Assembly (NCBI GenBank): GCA_035934235.1
Contig: DASYYB010000058.1
Location: 1-11,385, forward strand
Source of the DNA: REEB95 sp035934235
Lineage (GTDB): Bacteria > Pseudomonadota > Alphaproteobacteria > ATCC43930 > CGMCC-115725
Length of the DNA stretch: 11,385 nt
Direction: 5' to 3'
In this document: piece after piece, positions 6,335 to 11,385 of the stretch
How the letters are laid out: every line of letters begins with the position of its first letter
How positions within the stretch are numbered: the stretch's first letter is position 1
Position numbers and translations under genes: made by a program
The notes under the pieces: model-generated
Database searches by the model: none
The model's input: only the letters and a program-made list of their open reading frames with translations
What the model was told of the DNA's origin: nothing

Positions 6335-6721
6335 TCAGAACGACGGCAACACGGCGCGCGACATATAGAGAAACAGCGACAGGCCGAGCAGAAAAAGCAG
6401 GCCGGCAAGCAACAGGTCGGCGCGAAAGCCGGAACCTGGGATGATTTCGCGCTTGTCGATGTCCCGGGCGGTCCGGAAAAACCGCGCCGCGGCGACGACG
6501 ATCATCGCGATGCCGAGCAGAATGAAGGCGAGACCGGCGTCGTTCGCGAATCTTTGTCCGTGCAGCGGCACGGCGTGCGATGGGCTCGCCGACGTCATAT
6601 ACGCCAGGAAAATATCGAATTTCTCGATCAGGAAGCCGAAGGCCATGACCGCGATGGCGGTGCGAACCCAGGCGAGAAACGTGCGCTCGTTCGCGGCGTG
6701 ATCGCTATAGCGTTCGATCAT
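6335..6721 (-). CDS. DUF202 (YidH-like) family inner-membrane protein
   Basis: A 128-residue membrane protein. It opens with ANERTFLAWVRTAIA (residues 10-24), the hallmark of DUF202/YidH proteins, and has three hydrophobic segments at about 18-40, 62-81 and 102-122. Between the second and third is a basic/acidic turn (RTARDIDKREI). The function is unknown; E. coli YidH is an uncharacterised inner-membrane protein. ATG 6721 has GGAG six bases upstream, supporting the start. It follows the DUF302 gene by 34 bases, so these two are probably one transcription unit at the end of the aromatic operon. The protein is slightly long for the family because of a loop between segments one and two. Confidence 0.88.
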   Translation of the reverse strand: MIERYSDHAANERTFLAWVRTAIAVMAFGFLIEKFDIFLAYMTSASPSHAVPLHGQRFANDAGLAFILLGIAMIVVAAARFFRTARDIDKREIIPGSGFRADLLLAGLLFLLGLSLFLYMSRAVLPSF

Positions 6722-6755
6722 GGGGTTCTCCGATGACCCATTGGGGGCCGATGCC

Positions 6756-7154
6756 TTACTTGGTCGCCTCCTGAGCGACCGCCGCCAACATCGCCGCGAT
6801 CGCCTTGGTCGCCGCCGCGCTGGCGGCGCCGAGACCGTGACGCTGCGCGATCCAAGCCGGGTCGTTGTAGGCGAGCCAGGCCGTGCCGTCGGCAGCCTCC
6901 CAGACGAGCGCCTTGAGCGGCAGGTCGATGCCGGCCGTTTGACGGTCCTGCATGAGCGCGGTGCCGCCTTGCGGATTGCCGAAGATCACCAATTCGGTCG
7001 GGCGCAGCTTCAGGCCGACGGAGGCTGCGCCGGCGGCGTGATCGACGCGAGCGAACACGGTCAGCTTGCGCGCCGCCAACGCCGCGAGCAGGCGATCGAG
7101 CGTCGTGCTTGCCGAAACGTTGCTTTGTACCGAGACGAGTCCATTTTCGGCCAT
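6756..7154 (-). CDS. DUF302 domain protein
   Basis: A 132-residue protein, about the usual family length. The conserved run is RPTELVIFGNPQGGTALMQ, then GIDLPLKALVWE, GTAWLAYNDPAWIAQRH and an alanine-rich C-terminal helix; these are the standard DUF302 elements. There is no signal peptide or membrane segment. DUF302 proteins are structurally known but biochemically unassigned. ATG 7154 was chosen because GAGG lies nine bases upstream; an ATG at 7163 would put that site immediately against the codon. It is placed 65 bases after the ABM gene and 34 before the DUF202 gene, all on the minus strand. Confidence 0.9.
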   Translation of the reverse strand: MAENGLVSVQSNVSASTTLDRLLAALAARKLTVFARVDHAAGAASVGLKLRPTELVIFGNPQGGTALMQDRQTAGIDLPLKALVWEAADGTAWLAYNDPAWIAQRHGLGAASAAATKAIAAMLAAVAQEATK

Positions 7155-7184
7155 CGATGCCATCCTCGCGACAAGGGACAGGGA

Positions 7185-7213
7185 CGAAACCCGAGCCGAG
7201 CCTCCAGGTTTCG
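7185..7213 (-). terminator. Inverted repeat between ABM and DUF302 genes
   Basis: CGAAACC (7185-7191) and GGTTTCG (7207-7213) form a seven-base-pair stem around a 15-base loop, in the 65-base gap between the two genes. Read on the minus strand it is followed by TCCCTGTCCCTT, pyrimidine-rich but not a T-run. It may be a partial terminator separating the aromatic genes from the DUF302-DUF202 pair, or a processing site. Confidence 0.3.
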
Positions 7214-7219
7214 CCGGCG

Positions 7220-7567
7220 TCAGCGCTTGCCGATTTCGGGCGGTGCTTGCGGCGCCTGCTCGCGCGCGAACATGCCGTATTGCCGGTCGACCGCGGCGAC
7301 GCTGATGCGATAGTTGGCGAAGACCGCGTTGCGGCCCTGCGCCTGCGCCAGCCGGTGCTTGGCGTGCTCGCGCCAGCGCTTCACCGCGTCGGCGTCGCGC
7401 CAGAACGACAGCGACAGGATCTTGCCGTCGTTGCTCATGCTGCGGAAGCGCTCGACCGAGACGAAACCGTCGATCTTCTCGAGATCGCTTTTGAGCGCGG
7501 CGGCGATGTCGAGGTAATCGCCTTCGTGCCCCGGCTTGGGCTCGACTTCGAAGATGACGACGTGCAT
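7220..7567 (-). CDS. ABM-family (antibiotic biosynthesis monooxygenase-like) protein
   Basis: A 115-residue protein. The start ATG 7567 is decided by a clear GGAGG site six bases upstream; an open frame continues to 8806 only as a shadow of the genes above. The sequence has the ferredoxin-like ABM pattern: MHVVIFEVEPKPGHEGDYLDIAAAL, then DGFVSVERF, LSLSFWRDADAVKRWREHAKHRLAQAQGR and YRISVAAV. The tryptophan/histidine stretch (Trp56, His68, His71) is the usual helix. Members include quinone-forming monooxygenases and heme-degrading proteins, and many are of unknown role. The gene follows tyrA by 35 bases, so it is probably co-transcribed. The family is secure; the reaction is not, and no heme ligand can be assigned with confidence. 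Confidence 0.85.
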   Translation of the reverse strand: MHVVIFEVEPKPGHEGDYLDIAAALKSDLEKIDGFVSVERFRSMSNDGKILSLSFWRDADAVKRWREHAKHRLAQAQGRNAVFANYRISVAAVDRQYGMFAREQAPQAPPEIGKR

Positions 7568-7602
7568 GGCGGGCCTCCGGTCAACGGACCAGTCCGAAGA
7601 GT

Positions 7603-8484
7603 TTACGCCTGTTTGGCGTCGACGATCGACTTGCGGATGGCGCGGGTGCGGCTCAAGACGCGCTCCAGCGTATCGCCTTCGCCATAGCGGATGGCGCGCT
7701 GCATCGCCGTCAGATCCTCGGTGAAGCGCTGGAGCATGGCGAGCACGGCCTCGCGGTTGGCCAGGAACACGTCGCGCCAAAACACCGGGTCCGAAGCGGC
7801 AATACGCGTGAAGTCGCGGAAGCCGCCGGCCGAGAACTTGATGACCTCGGACTTGAGCGTGTCTTCGAGATCGTTGGCGGTGCCAACGATGGTGTAGGCG
7901 ATCAGGTGTGGCAGGTGCGAGGTGATGGCCAGCACCATGTCGTGATGCGCCGGATCCATCGTCGTCACTTTCATGCCAGCGCTTTCCCAGAGTGCCTTGA
8001 CGCGCGCCACCGCCTTGGCGTCGGTGCCGGCGAGCGGCGTCAGGATGCACCAGCGGTCGCGGAACAGATCGGCAAAGCCTGCCGTCGGACCGGAGAATTC
8101 GGTGCCGGCAACCGGATGGCCGGGAACAAAATGCACCGCCGACGGCAGCAGCGGCTTCAGGTCGCGGATCACCGCCTGCTTGACCGAGCCAACGTCGGTG
8201 ACGATGGCGCCGGGCTTCAGCACGTCGGCGATGCGCTTGCCGACTGCGGCATAGGCCGAGAGGTGCGTCGCGATGACGACCAGATCGGCGCCCTTGGCCG
8301 CTTCGGCCGGATCGTTGGTGACGCGGTCGGCGAGCTTGAGCGTCTTCACCGCGTCGAGCGTCGCCGGCGTACGGGCGCAGGCGACGATCTCGCCGGCCAG
8401 CTTGTCGCGGATCATGACGCGCGCCAGCGACGAGCCGATGAGGCCGATGCCGATGAAGGCGACGCGCTCGAACAGCTTGCTCAT
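7603..8484 (-). CDS. tyrA: Prephenate/arogenate dehydrogenase
   Basis: A 293-residue NAD(P)-dependent dehydrogenase that oxidatively decarboxylates prephenate or L-arogenate on the way to tyrosine. The N-terminal Rossmann fold begins at once (FIGIGLIGSSLARVM, Gly12/Gly14/Gly17), followed by the acidic/basic cofactor loop (ACARTP), ATHL and TDVGSVKQAV. The catalytic region has PGHPVAGTE (His123), then DPAHHD, SHLPHLIAY and GGFRDFTRIAASDP, all expected for this family. Substrate preference between prephenate and arogenate cannot be read from sequence; the alphaproteobacterial branch often prefers arogenate (TyrC-type). ATG 8484 overlaps the hisC stop by four bases (ATGA), so it is translationally coupled. 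There is no ACT or regulatory domain. Length is typical. Confidence 0.95.
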   Translation of the reverse strand: MSKLFERVAFIGIGLIGSSLARVMIRDKLAGEIVACARTPATLDAVKTLKLADRVTNDPAEAAKGADLVVIATHLSAYAAVGKRIADVLKPGAIVTDVGSVKQAVIRDLKPLLPSAVHFVPGHPVAGTEFSGPTAGFADLFRDRWCILTPLAGTDAKAVARVKALWESAGMKVTTMDPAHHDMVLAITSHLPHLIAYTIVGTANDLEDTLKSEVIKFSAGGFRDFTRIAASDPVFWRDVFLANREAVLAMLQRFTEDLTAMQRAIRYGEGDTLERVLSRTRAIRKSIVDAKQA

Positions 8485-9584
8485 GACTTCCCCAAAAACG
8501 CCGACACGGCGGCAACGACCGCGCGCATTTCGGCCTCGGTGCCGACGGTGATGCGCAGATAATCCGGCAGGTGGTAGACGCCGACCTTGCGCACCAGGAT
8601 GCCGCGCTGGCGCAGGAAATCCCACGCCGCGTTGGCGTCCTTGGGCGCGGCCGGAAAGCGCGCCAGCACGAAATTGGCGACGCCCGGCACGATGTCGAGG
8701 CCGAGCGCGGCAAGCTCGCGCGCGAGCCACGGCCGCCAGATGTCGTTGTGGGCGCGCGCCTTGTCGATCGAGGCGACGTCGTCGAGCGCGGCGATGCCGG
8801 CGGCAATCGCCGCCGAGCTGACGTTGAACGGATTGCGCACGCGGTTGAGCACGTCGATCACGGCCGGGCTCGCCGTGCACCAGCCGAGGCGCAGGCCGCC
8901 GAGCGCATAGATCTTCGAGAAGGTGCGCGTCATCACCACGTTGGGCGCCGACATCGATAGCGCCAAGCCGGGATCGTAGTCGTTGCGCACGACGTACTCG
9001 GCGTAGGCGGAATCGATCACCAGCAGCACCGACTTGGGCAAGCCGTCGTGCAGCCGCGCCAGATCGTCGCGCGGAATGAACGTGCCGGTCGGGTTGTTGG
9101 GGTTGGCGATGAAGACGATCTTGGTCTTCGGCGTCACCCGCTTCAGCGTCGCGTCGACGTCGAACGTCAGATCCGTCTCGGGCACGCCAACCGGCGTCGC
9201 GCCCGCGGTCTGCGCCGCAATCGGATAGATGGCGAAGCCGTGGCGGCCGTACAGCACCTCGTCGCCCGGTCCGGCATAGGCCGCGGCCAACAGGTGGATG
9301 AGATCGTCCGAGCCGGCGCCGCAAACGATGCGCGCGGCGTCGATGCCGTGATGGCGCGCCAACGCCTCGCGCATCGCCGTGGCGTGGCCGTCGGGGTAGC
9401 GGAACATGTCGCCGGCGGCGGCCTCGTAAGCGGCGATGGCGGCCGGGCTCGGGCCGAGCGCACTCTCGTTCGAAGCGAGCCGGATCGGCTTGGCCACGCC
9501 GGGAATGCGGCCTTCGCCGCCCTGATAAGCGGCAATGTCGAGGATGCCGGGACGCGGCGTCGGCACAGCGGACACGGCGCTCAC
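8481..9584 (-). CDS. hisC: Histidinol-phosphate/aromatic aminotransferase (HisC family)
   Basis: A 367-residue PLP aminotransferase of class I/II. Visible family residues are LASNESALGPSP (37-47), NPNNPTGTF (161-169), the DSAYAEY segment (191-197), the Schiff-base lysine Lys224 in TFSKIYALGGLRLGW, and DYLRITVG (Arg344) near the end. HisC makes histidinol phosphate, but members in this genomic position commonly also transaminate prephenate or 4-hydroxyphenylpyruvate. Its position between chorismate mutase and the tyrosine dehydrogenase, with no his genes visible, suggests an aromatic role here. The start is GTG 9584, overlapping the chorismate mutase stop (GTGA); the frame begins in the normal place for the family. 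It overlaps tyrA by four bases. All three genes are therefore likely coupled in translation. Confidence 0.94.
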   Translation of the reverse strand: MSAVSAVPTPRPGILDIAAYQGGEGRIPGVAKPIRLASNESALGPSPAAIAAYEAAAGDMFRYPDGHATAMREALARHHGIDAARIVCGAGSDDLIHLLAAAYAGPGDEVLYGRHGFAIYPIAAQTAGATPVGVPETDLTFDVDATLKRVTPKTKIVFIANPNNPTGTFIPRDDLARLHDGLPKSVLLVIDSAYAEYVVRNDYDPGLALSMSAPNVVMTRTFSKIYALGGLRLGWCTASPAVIDVLNRVRNPFNVSSAAIAAGIAALDDVASIDKARAHNDIWRPWLARELAALGLDIVPGVANFVLARFPAAPKDANAAWDFLRQRGILVRKVGVYHLPDYLRITVGTEAEMRAVVAAVSAFLGKS

Positions 9585-10447
9585 CGGTCCGATGCGCGCG
9601 CGGCTTCGCCGGCGAGCAGCGGCCTGGCGTAGGAGCCGATCGCCGCGACGTGGACGAGCTGCTTGCCGAGGCTGGACGTCAGCTTGGCAAGACGCGGATC
9701 GTCGGCGGTCAGCGGCGCGTCGACGTCGATCAGCGCCAGCGAGGAACCGCTACCGCGCACCAGCTGCAACACGACGGCGCCGACATCACCATGAGAAAGC
9801 ACGCCGACCAGGCTGGCGCGGCTCGCCTCGCCGCTCATCTCGAGCACGAACAGCGTGCGGTCGCCGACGCCGTTGGTGGCGCGGCCGACGACGAATGCGT
9901 CATGCACGCCGCGGGCATTGCCGCGGCCGGCGAATGGCAAGCGAGCGTTGATGCACGTACCGTCGACGGCACCGGCCAGCGCGCGCCACCACGGCTCGTC
10001 GCTGTCGCCGGCGGGCACGGCAATGACGCCGGAATCGTGGCTCAGCTCCGCGAGCGCGCGCAGCACTTCATTCGGCGAGCGATAGGCCGTCATCGGCACC
10101 TGGCTGCCATAATGGTCGCGCGCCAGGTCCCAGATGCCGGGATCGTTGTCCGGCGCCGCGACTGCGACCGAGAATTCCGCCTGCGATATGATCGCTGCGC
10201 CCATGAGCTCGCGCCAAAGCCGCACCAGGGCGCCGATCGGCAGATTGCCGCTGTGGCGTCCTCCGAGGCGGCGCAGGATCTCGGCCTCACGCACCGGCAC
10301 CTCGACGCGCGCGTGTTCTTCCTGCTTGGCGACGCCGACTTCGGCGACCAGGGCGGCGCGCTGCATCAGCAGGCTGTGCAGCTTGTCGTCGGTCTCGTCG
10401 ATCTGCCGTCGCAGGGTTTTGAGCGAGCGCGGTGGCTTGGTGGTCAT
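9581..10447 (-). CDS. Chorismate mutase (AroQ type) with degenerate prephenate dehydratase-like C-terminal region
   Basis: A 288-residue protein. Residues 8-92 are an AroQ chorismate mutase domain, which converts chorismate to prephenate. By comparison with the E. coli P-protein, the expected active-site positions are filled: Arg13 (TLRRQID), Arg30, Lys41 (GVAK), Arg53-Glu54 (VREAEIL) and Gln89 (IISQA). The Asp48 equivalent appears to be Val50. Residues 93-288 are placed like prephenate dehydratase plus ACT, but the GPxGTFS entry is absent (VAVAAPDNDPGIWD). Where a TRF catalytic motif is expected, the sequence reads GDRTLFVLE. The region may be a non-catalytic remnant with a regulatory role. 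Start ATG 10447 has a weak ribosome site; the 24 residues upstream do not fit. It is first gene of the aromatic operon and divergent from metX. Confidence 0.85.
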   Translation of the reverse strand: MTTKPPRSLKTLRRQIDETDDKLHSLLMQRAALVAEVGVAKQEEHARVEVPVREAEILRRLGGRHSGNLPIGALVRLWRELMGAAIISQAEFSVAVAAPDNDPGIWDLARDHYGSQVPMTAYRSPNEVLRALAELSHDSGVIAVPAGDSDEPWWRALAGAVDGTCINARLPFAGRGNARGVHDAFVVGRATNGVGDRTLFVLEMSGEASRASLVGVLSHGDVGAVVLQLVRGSGSSLALIDVDAPLTADDPRLAKLTSSLGKQLVHVAAIGSYARPLLAGEAARASDR

Positions 10448-10512
10448 GGCGGTTAGGGTGCGGTGCGGGCGTCTTTGATAGTTCCAAAGCGGGCGCGAAA
10501 GCAAAGAAAACA

Positions 10513-10541
10513 TTGACATATCGGGCGCGCGTTACCTAGCT
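10513..10541 (+). promoter_or_regulatory. metX promoter candidate
   Basis: A perfect -35 consensus TTGACA (10513-10518), then 17 bases, then CTAGCT (10536-10541) at the -10 position. CTAGCT matches four of six bases of the rhizobial -10 consensus CTATAT. The distance to the metX start (10581) leaves a leader of about 30 bases. The -35 is strong, the -10 weak, which fits a promoter that needs or is controlled by a regulator. Confidence 0.5.
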
Positions 10542-10546
10542 AACGC
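10529..10546. promoter_or_regulatory. Imperfect palindrome over the metX -10 (operator candidate)
   Basis: GCGTTA (10529-10534) and TAACGC (10541-10546) are perfect inverted arms around CCTAGC, whose core CTAG is itself symmetrical; only one position per half-site breaks the symmetry. It covers the predicted -10 of metX and lies about 25 bases upstream of the -35 candidate of the aromatic operon. As RNA the same arms could form a 6-bp hairpin. Confidence 0.5.
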
Positions 10547-10580
10547 CCAGGATTATTTGGATTTTCAGGCTTTGCCCTCG

Positions 10581-11385
10581 ATGACCAAGCCGGTCGCCGT
10601 CCCGTCCCGCGATGCCCGCGCCAAACGGCCGGGCCACGTGCTGAACGTCAGCACGACGCTGGCACTCGACTCCGGCGTCGAGCTGGCGCCCTACACCATC
10701 GCGTACCAGACCTACGGTACGCTGAACGCGGACAAGTCGAACGCGATTCTGGTCTGCCATGCGCTGACCGGCGACCAGTATGTCGCCGAGCCGCATCCGG
10801 TGACCGGCAAGCCTGGCTGGTGGGACGCGCTCGCCGGGCCGGGCAAGGTGCTCGACACCGATCGCTATTTCCTGATCGGCGTCAACGTGCTCGGCGGCTG
10901 CATGGGCTCGACCGGACCGGCCGACATCGACCCCAAGACCGGCAAGCCGTGGGGCCTGTCGTTCCCCGTCATCACCATCGCCGACATGGTGCGGGCGCAG
11001 AAACAGCTCATCGATCATCTCGGCATCGACAAGCTGTTCTGCGTCACGGGCGGCTCGATGGGCGGCATGCAGGTGCTGCAATGGGCGGCGGCCTATCCCG
11101 AGCGCGTGTTCTCGGCCGTGCCCATTGCGACGGCCGCACGACATTCAGCGCAGAACATCGCCTTCCACGAGGTCGGCCGCCAGGCGATCATGGCCGATCC
11201 CGAGTGGTGCGGCGGCGCCTATCAGCAGCAGAACCGCAATCCGGCGCGCGGCCTCGCGGTCGCGCGCATGGCGGCGCACATCACCTATCTGTCGGAGGCG
11301 GCGCTGCACCGCAAGTTCGGCCGCAACCTACAGAACCGCGAGGCGCTGACCTTCGGCTTCGACGCCGATTTCCAGGTGGAGAATT
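10581..11385 (+). CDS. metX: Homoserine O-acyltransferase (MetX), N-terminal 268 residues
   Basis: The gene runs off the window end; about 268 of roughly 380-400 residues are present. MetX acylates L-homoserine at the start of methionine synthesis, in the cytosol. It is an alpha/beta-hydrolase fold enzyme. Visible motifs are CHALTGDQYV (59-68), NVLGGCMGSTGP (102-113) and the nucleophile elbow TGGSMGGMQVLQW (Ser159). QQQNRNPARGLAVARM (215-230) and LTFGFDADFQVEN, typical of the region before the second lid, follow. The catalytic Asp and His lie beyond the window. Start ATG 10581 was chosen; the frame is open upstream with only TTG alternatives. The sequence cannot decide acetyl- versus succinyl-CoA. 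It is transcribed divergently from the chorismate mutase operon and often precedes metW in alphaproteobacteria. Confidence 0.95.
   Translation, partial: MTKPVAVPSRDARAKRPGHVLNVSTTLALDSGVELAPYTIAYQTYGTLNADKSNAILVCHALTGDQYVAEPHPVTGKPGWWDALAGPGKVLDTDRYFLIGVNVLGGCMGSTGPADIDPKTGKPWGLSFPVITIADMVRAQKQLIDHLGIDKLFCVTGGSMGGMQVLQWAAAYPERVFSAVPIATAARHSAQNIAFHEVGRQAIMADPEWCGGAYQQQNRNPARGLAVARMAAHITYLSEAALHRKFGRNLQNREALTFGFDADFQVEN

Larger units (their letters stand above)
10448..10580. promoter_or_regulatory. Divergent promoter region between chorismate mutase and metX
   Basis: A 133-base gap with no gene. It carries a metX promoter candidate and an imperfect palindrome, listed separately, plus a weak reverse-strand promoter candidate for the aromatic operon. 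That candidate has -35 TTGCTT (10499-10504) and -10 TATCAA (10475-10480), 18 bases apart, and the -10 ends about 27 bases before the start codon. The rest is AT-rich near 10470-10520, as expected of promoters. Confidence 0.55.

Noticed and set aside
7220..8806. A 528-codon minus-strand frame ending in the ABM protein
   Set aside because: The upstream part is an out-of-frame read through tyrA and hisC; ABM starts at 7567 with a GGAGG site.
7603..9324. A long minus-strand frame joining tyrA with sequence upstream
   Set aside because: The part beyond 8484 is the wrong frame of hisC and looks like Arg-rich noise; tyrA begins at ATG 8484 with the Rossmann motif immediately after.
10519..10580. 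SAM-II type riboswitch before metX
   Set aside because: SAM-II elements occur before methionine genes in alphaproteobacteria, but the conserved pseudoknot sequence ending near AGCUAAAAAGG is not seen here; only a small hairpin is present.
1..11385. CRISPR arrays, tRNA or rRNA genes, insertion sequences
   Set aside because: No regularly spaced repeats, cloverleaf patterns, ribosomal sequence or transposase motifs were seen on either strand.

Overview
This is GC-rich chromosomal DNA with small overlapping operons. It looks alphaproteobacterial, probably Rhizobiales (Hyphomicrobiales) or a close relative. The grounds are a long B12-dependent ribonucleotide reductase, the alphaproteobacterial families DUF1150 and DUF2125, a tiny YRRKAEQLR-type protein of the kind common in Bradyrhizobium relatives, and a chorismate mutase-hisC-tyrA cluster divergent from metX. 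The genus cannot be settled from the sequence. I see no mobile element, CRISPR array, tRNA or rRNA.

Layout. (1) 1-1311 (+) is the C-terminal third of class II ribonucleotide reductase NrdJ, followed by a small DUF1150 gene (1506-1727, +). (2) 1760-3258 holds four minus-strand genes. In transcription order they are a 57-residue rhizobial-type small protein, an orphan CheY-like receiver, an unrecognised cysteine-bearing protein and a VOC-fold protein; the last two are only 8 bases apart. (3) 3259-3606 is a gene-free stretch with two hairpins and short direct repeats. (4) 3607-6319 (+) has a polytopic GT-C-type membrane glycosyltransferase followed by a membrane-anchored DUF2125 protein. (5) 6335-10447 (-) is one co-directional run: AroQ-type chorismate mutase with a degenerate prephenate dehydratase-like extension, HisC-type aminotransferase, prephenate/arogenate dehydrogenase, an ABM-family protein, a DUF302 protein and a DUF202 membrane protein. 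(6) 10581-11385 (+) is the start of metX, divergent from the aromatic operon.

How the genes work together. Chorismate mutase makes prephenate. The HisC-type aminotransferase and the dehydrogenase complete tyrosine synthesis, by the arogenate or the 4-hydroxyphenylpyruvate order. The first three genes overlap by 4 bases at each junction, so translation is probably coupled. The 133-base gap to metX contains a perfect TTGACA -35 element and an imperfect palindrome over the predicted -10, a plausible shared operator between aromatic and methionine synthesis. The DUF302, DUF202 and ABM genes downstream have no obvious link to aromatic metabolism.

Most of the window is ordinary core metabolism. 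The less explained parts are the non-canonical C-terminal half of the chorismate mutase, the divergent metX operator, the receiver with an altered acidic pocket, the unknown protein coupled to the VOC gene, and the structured 3259-3606 gap.
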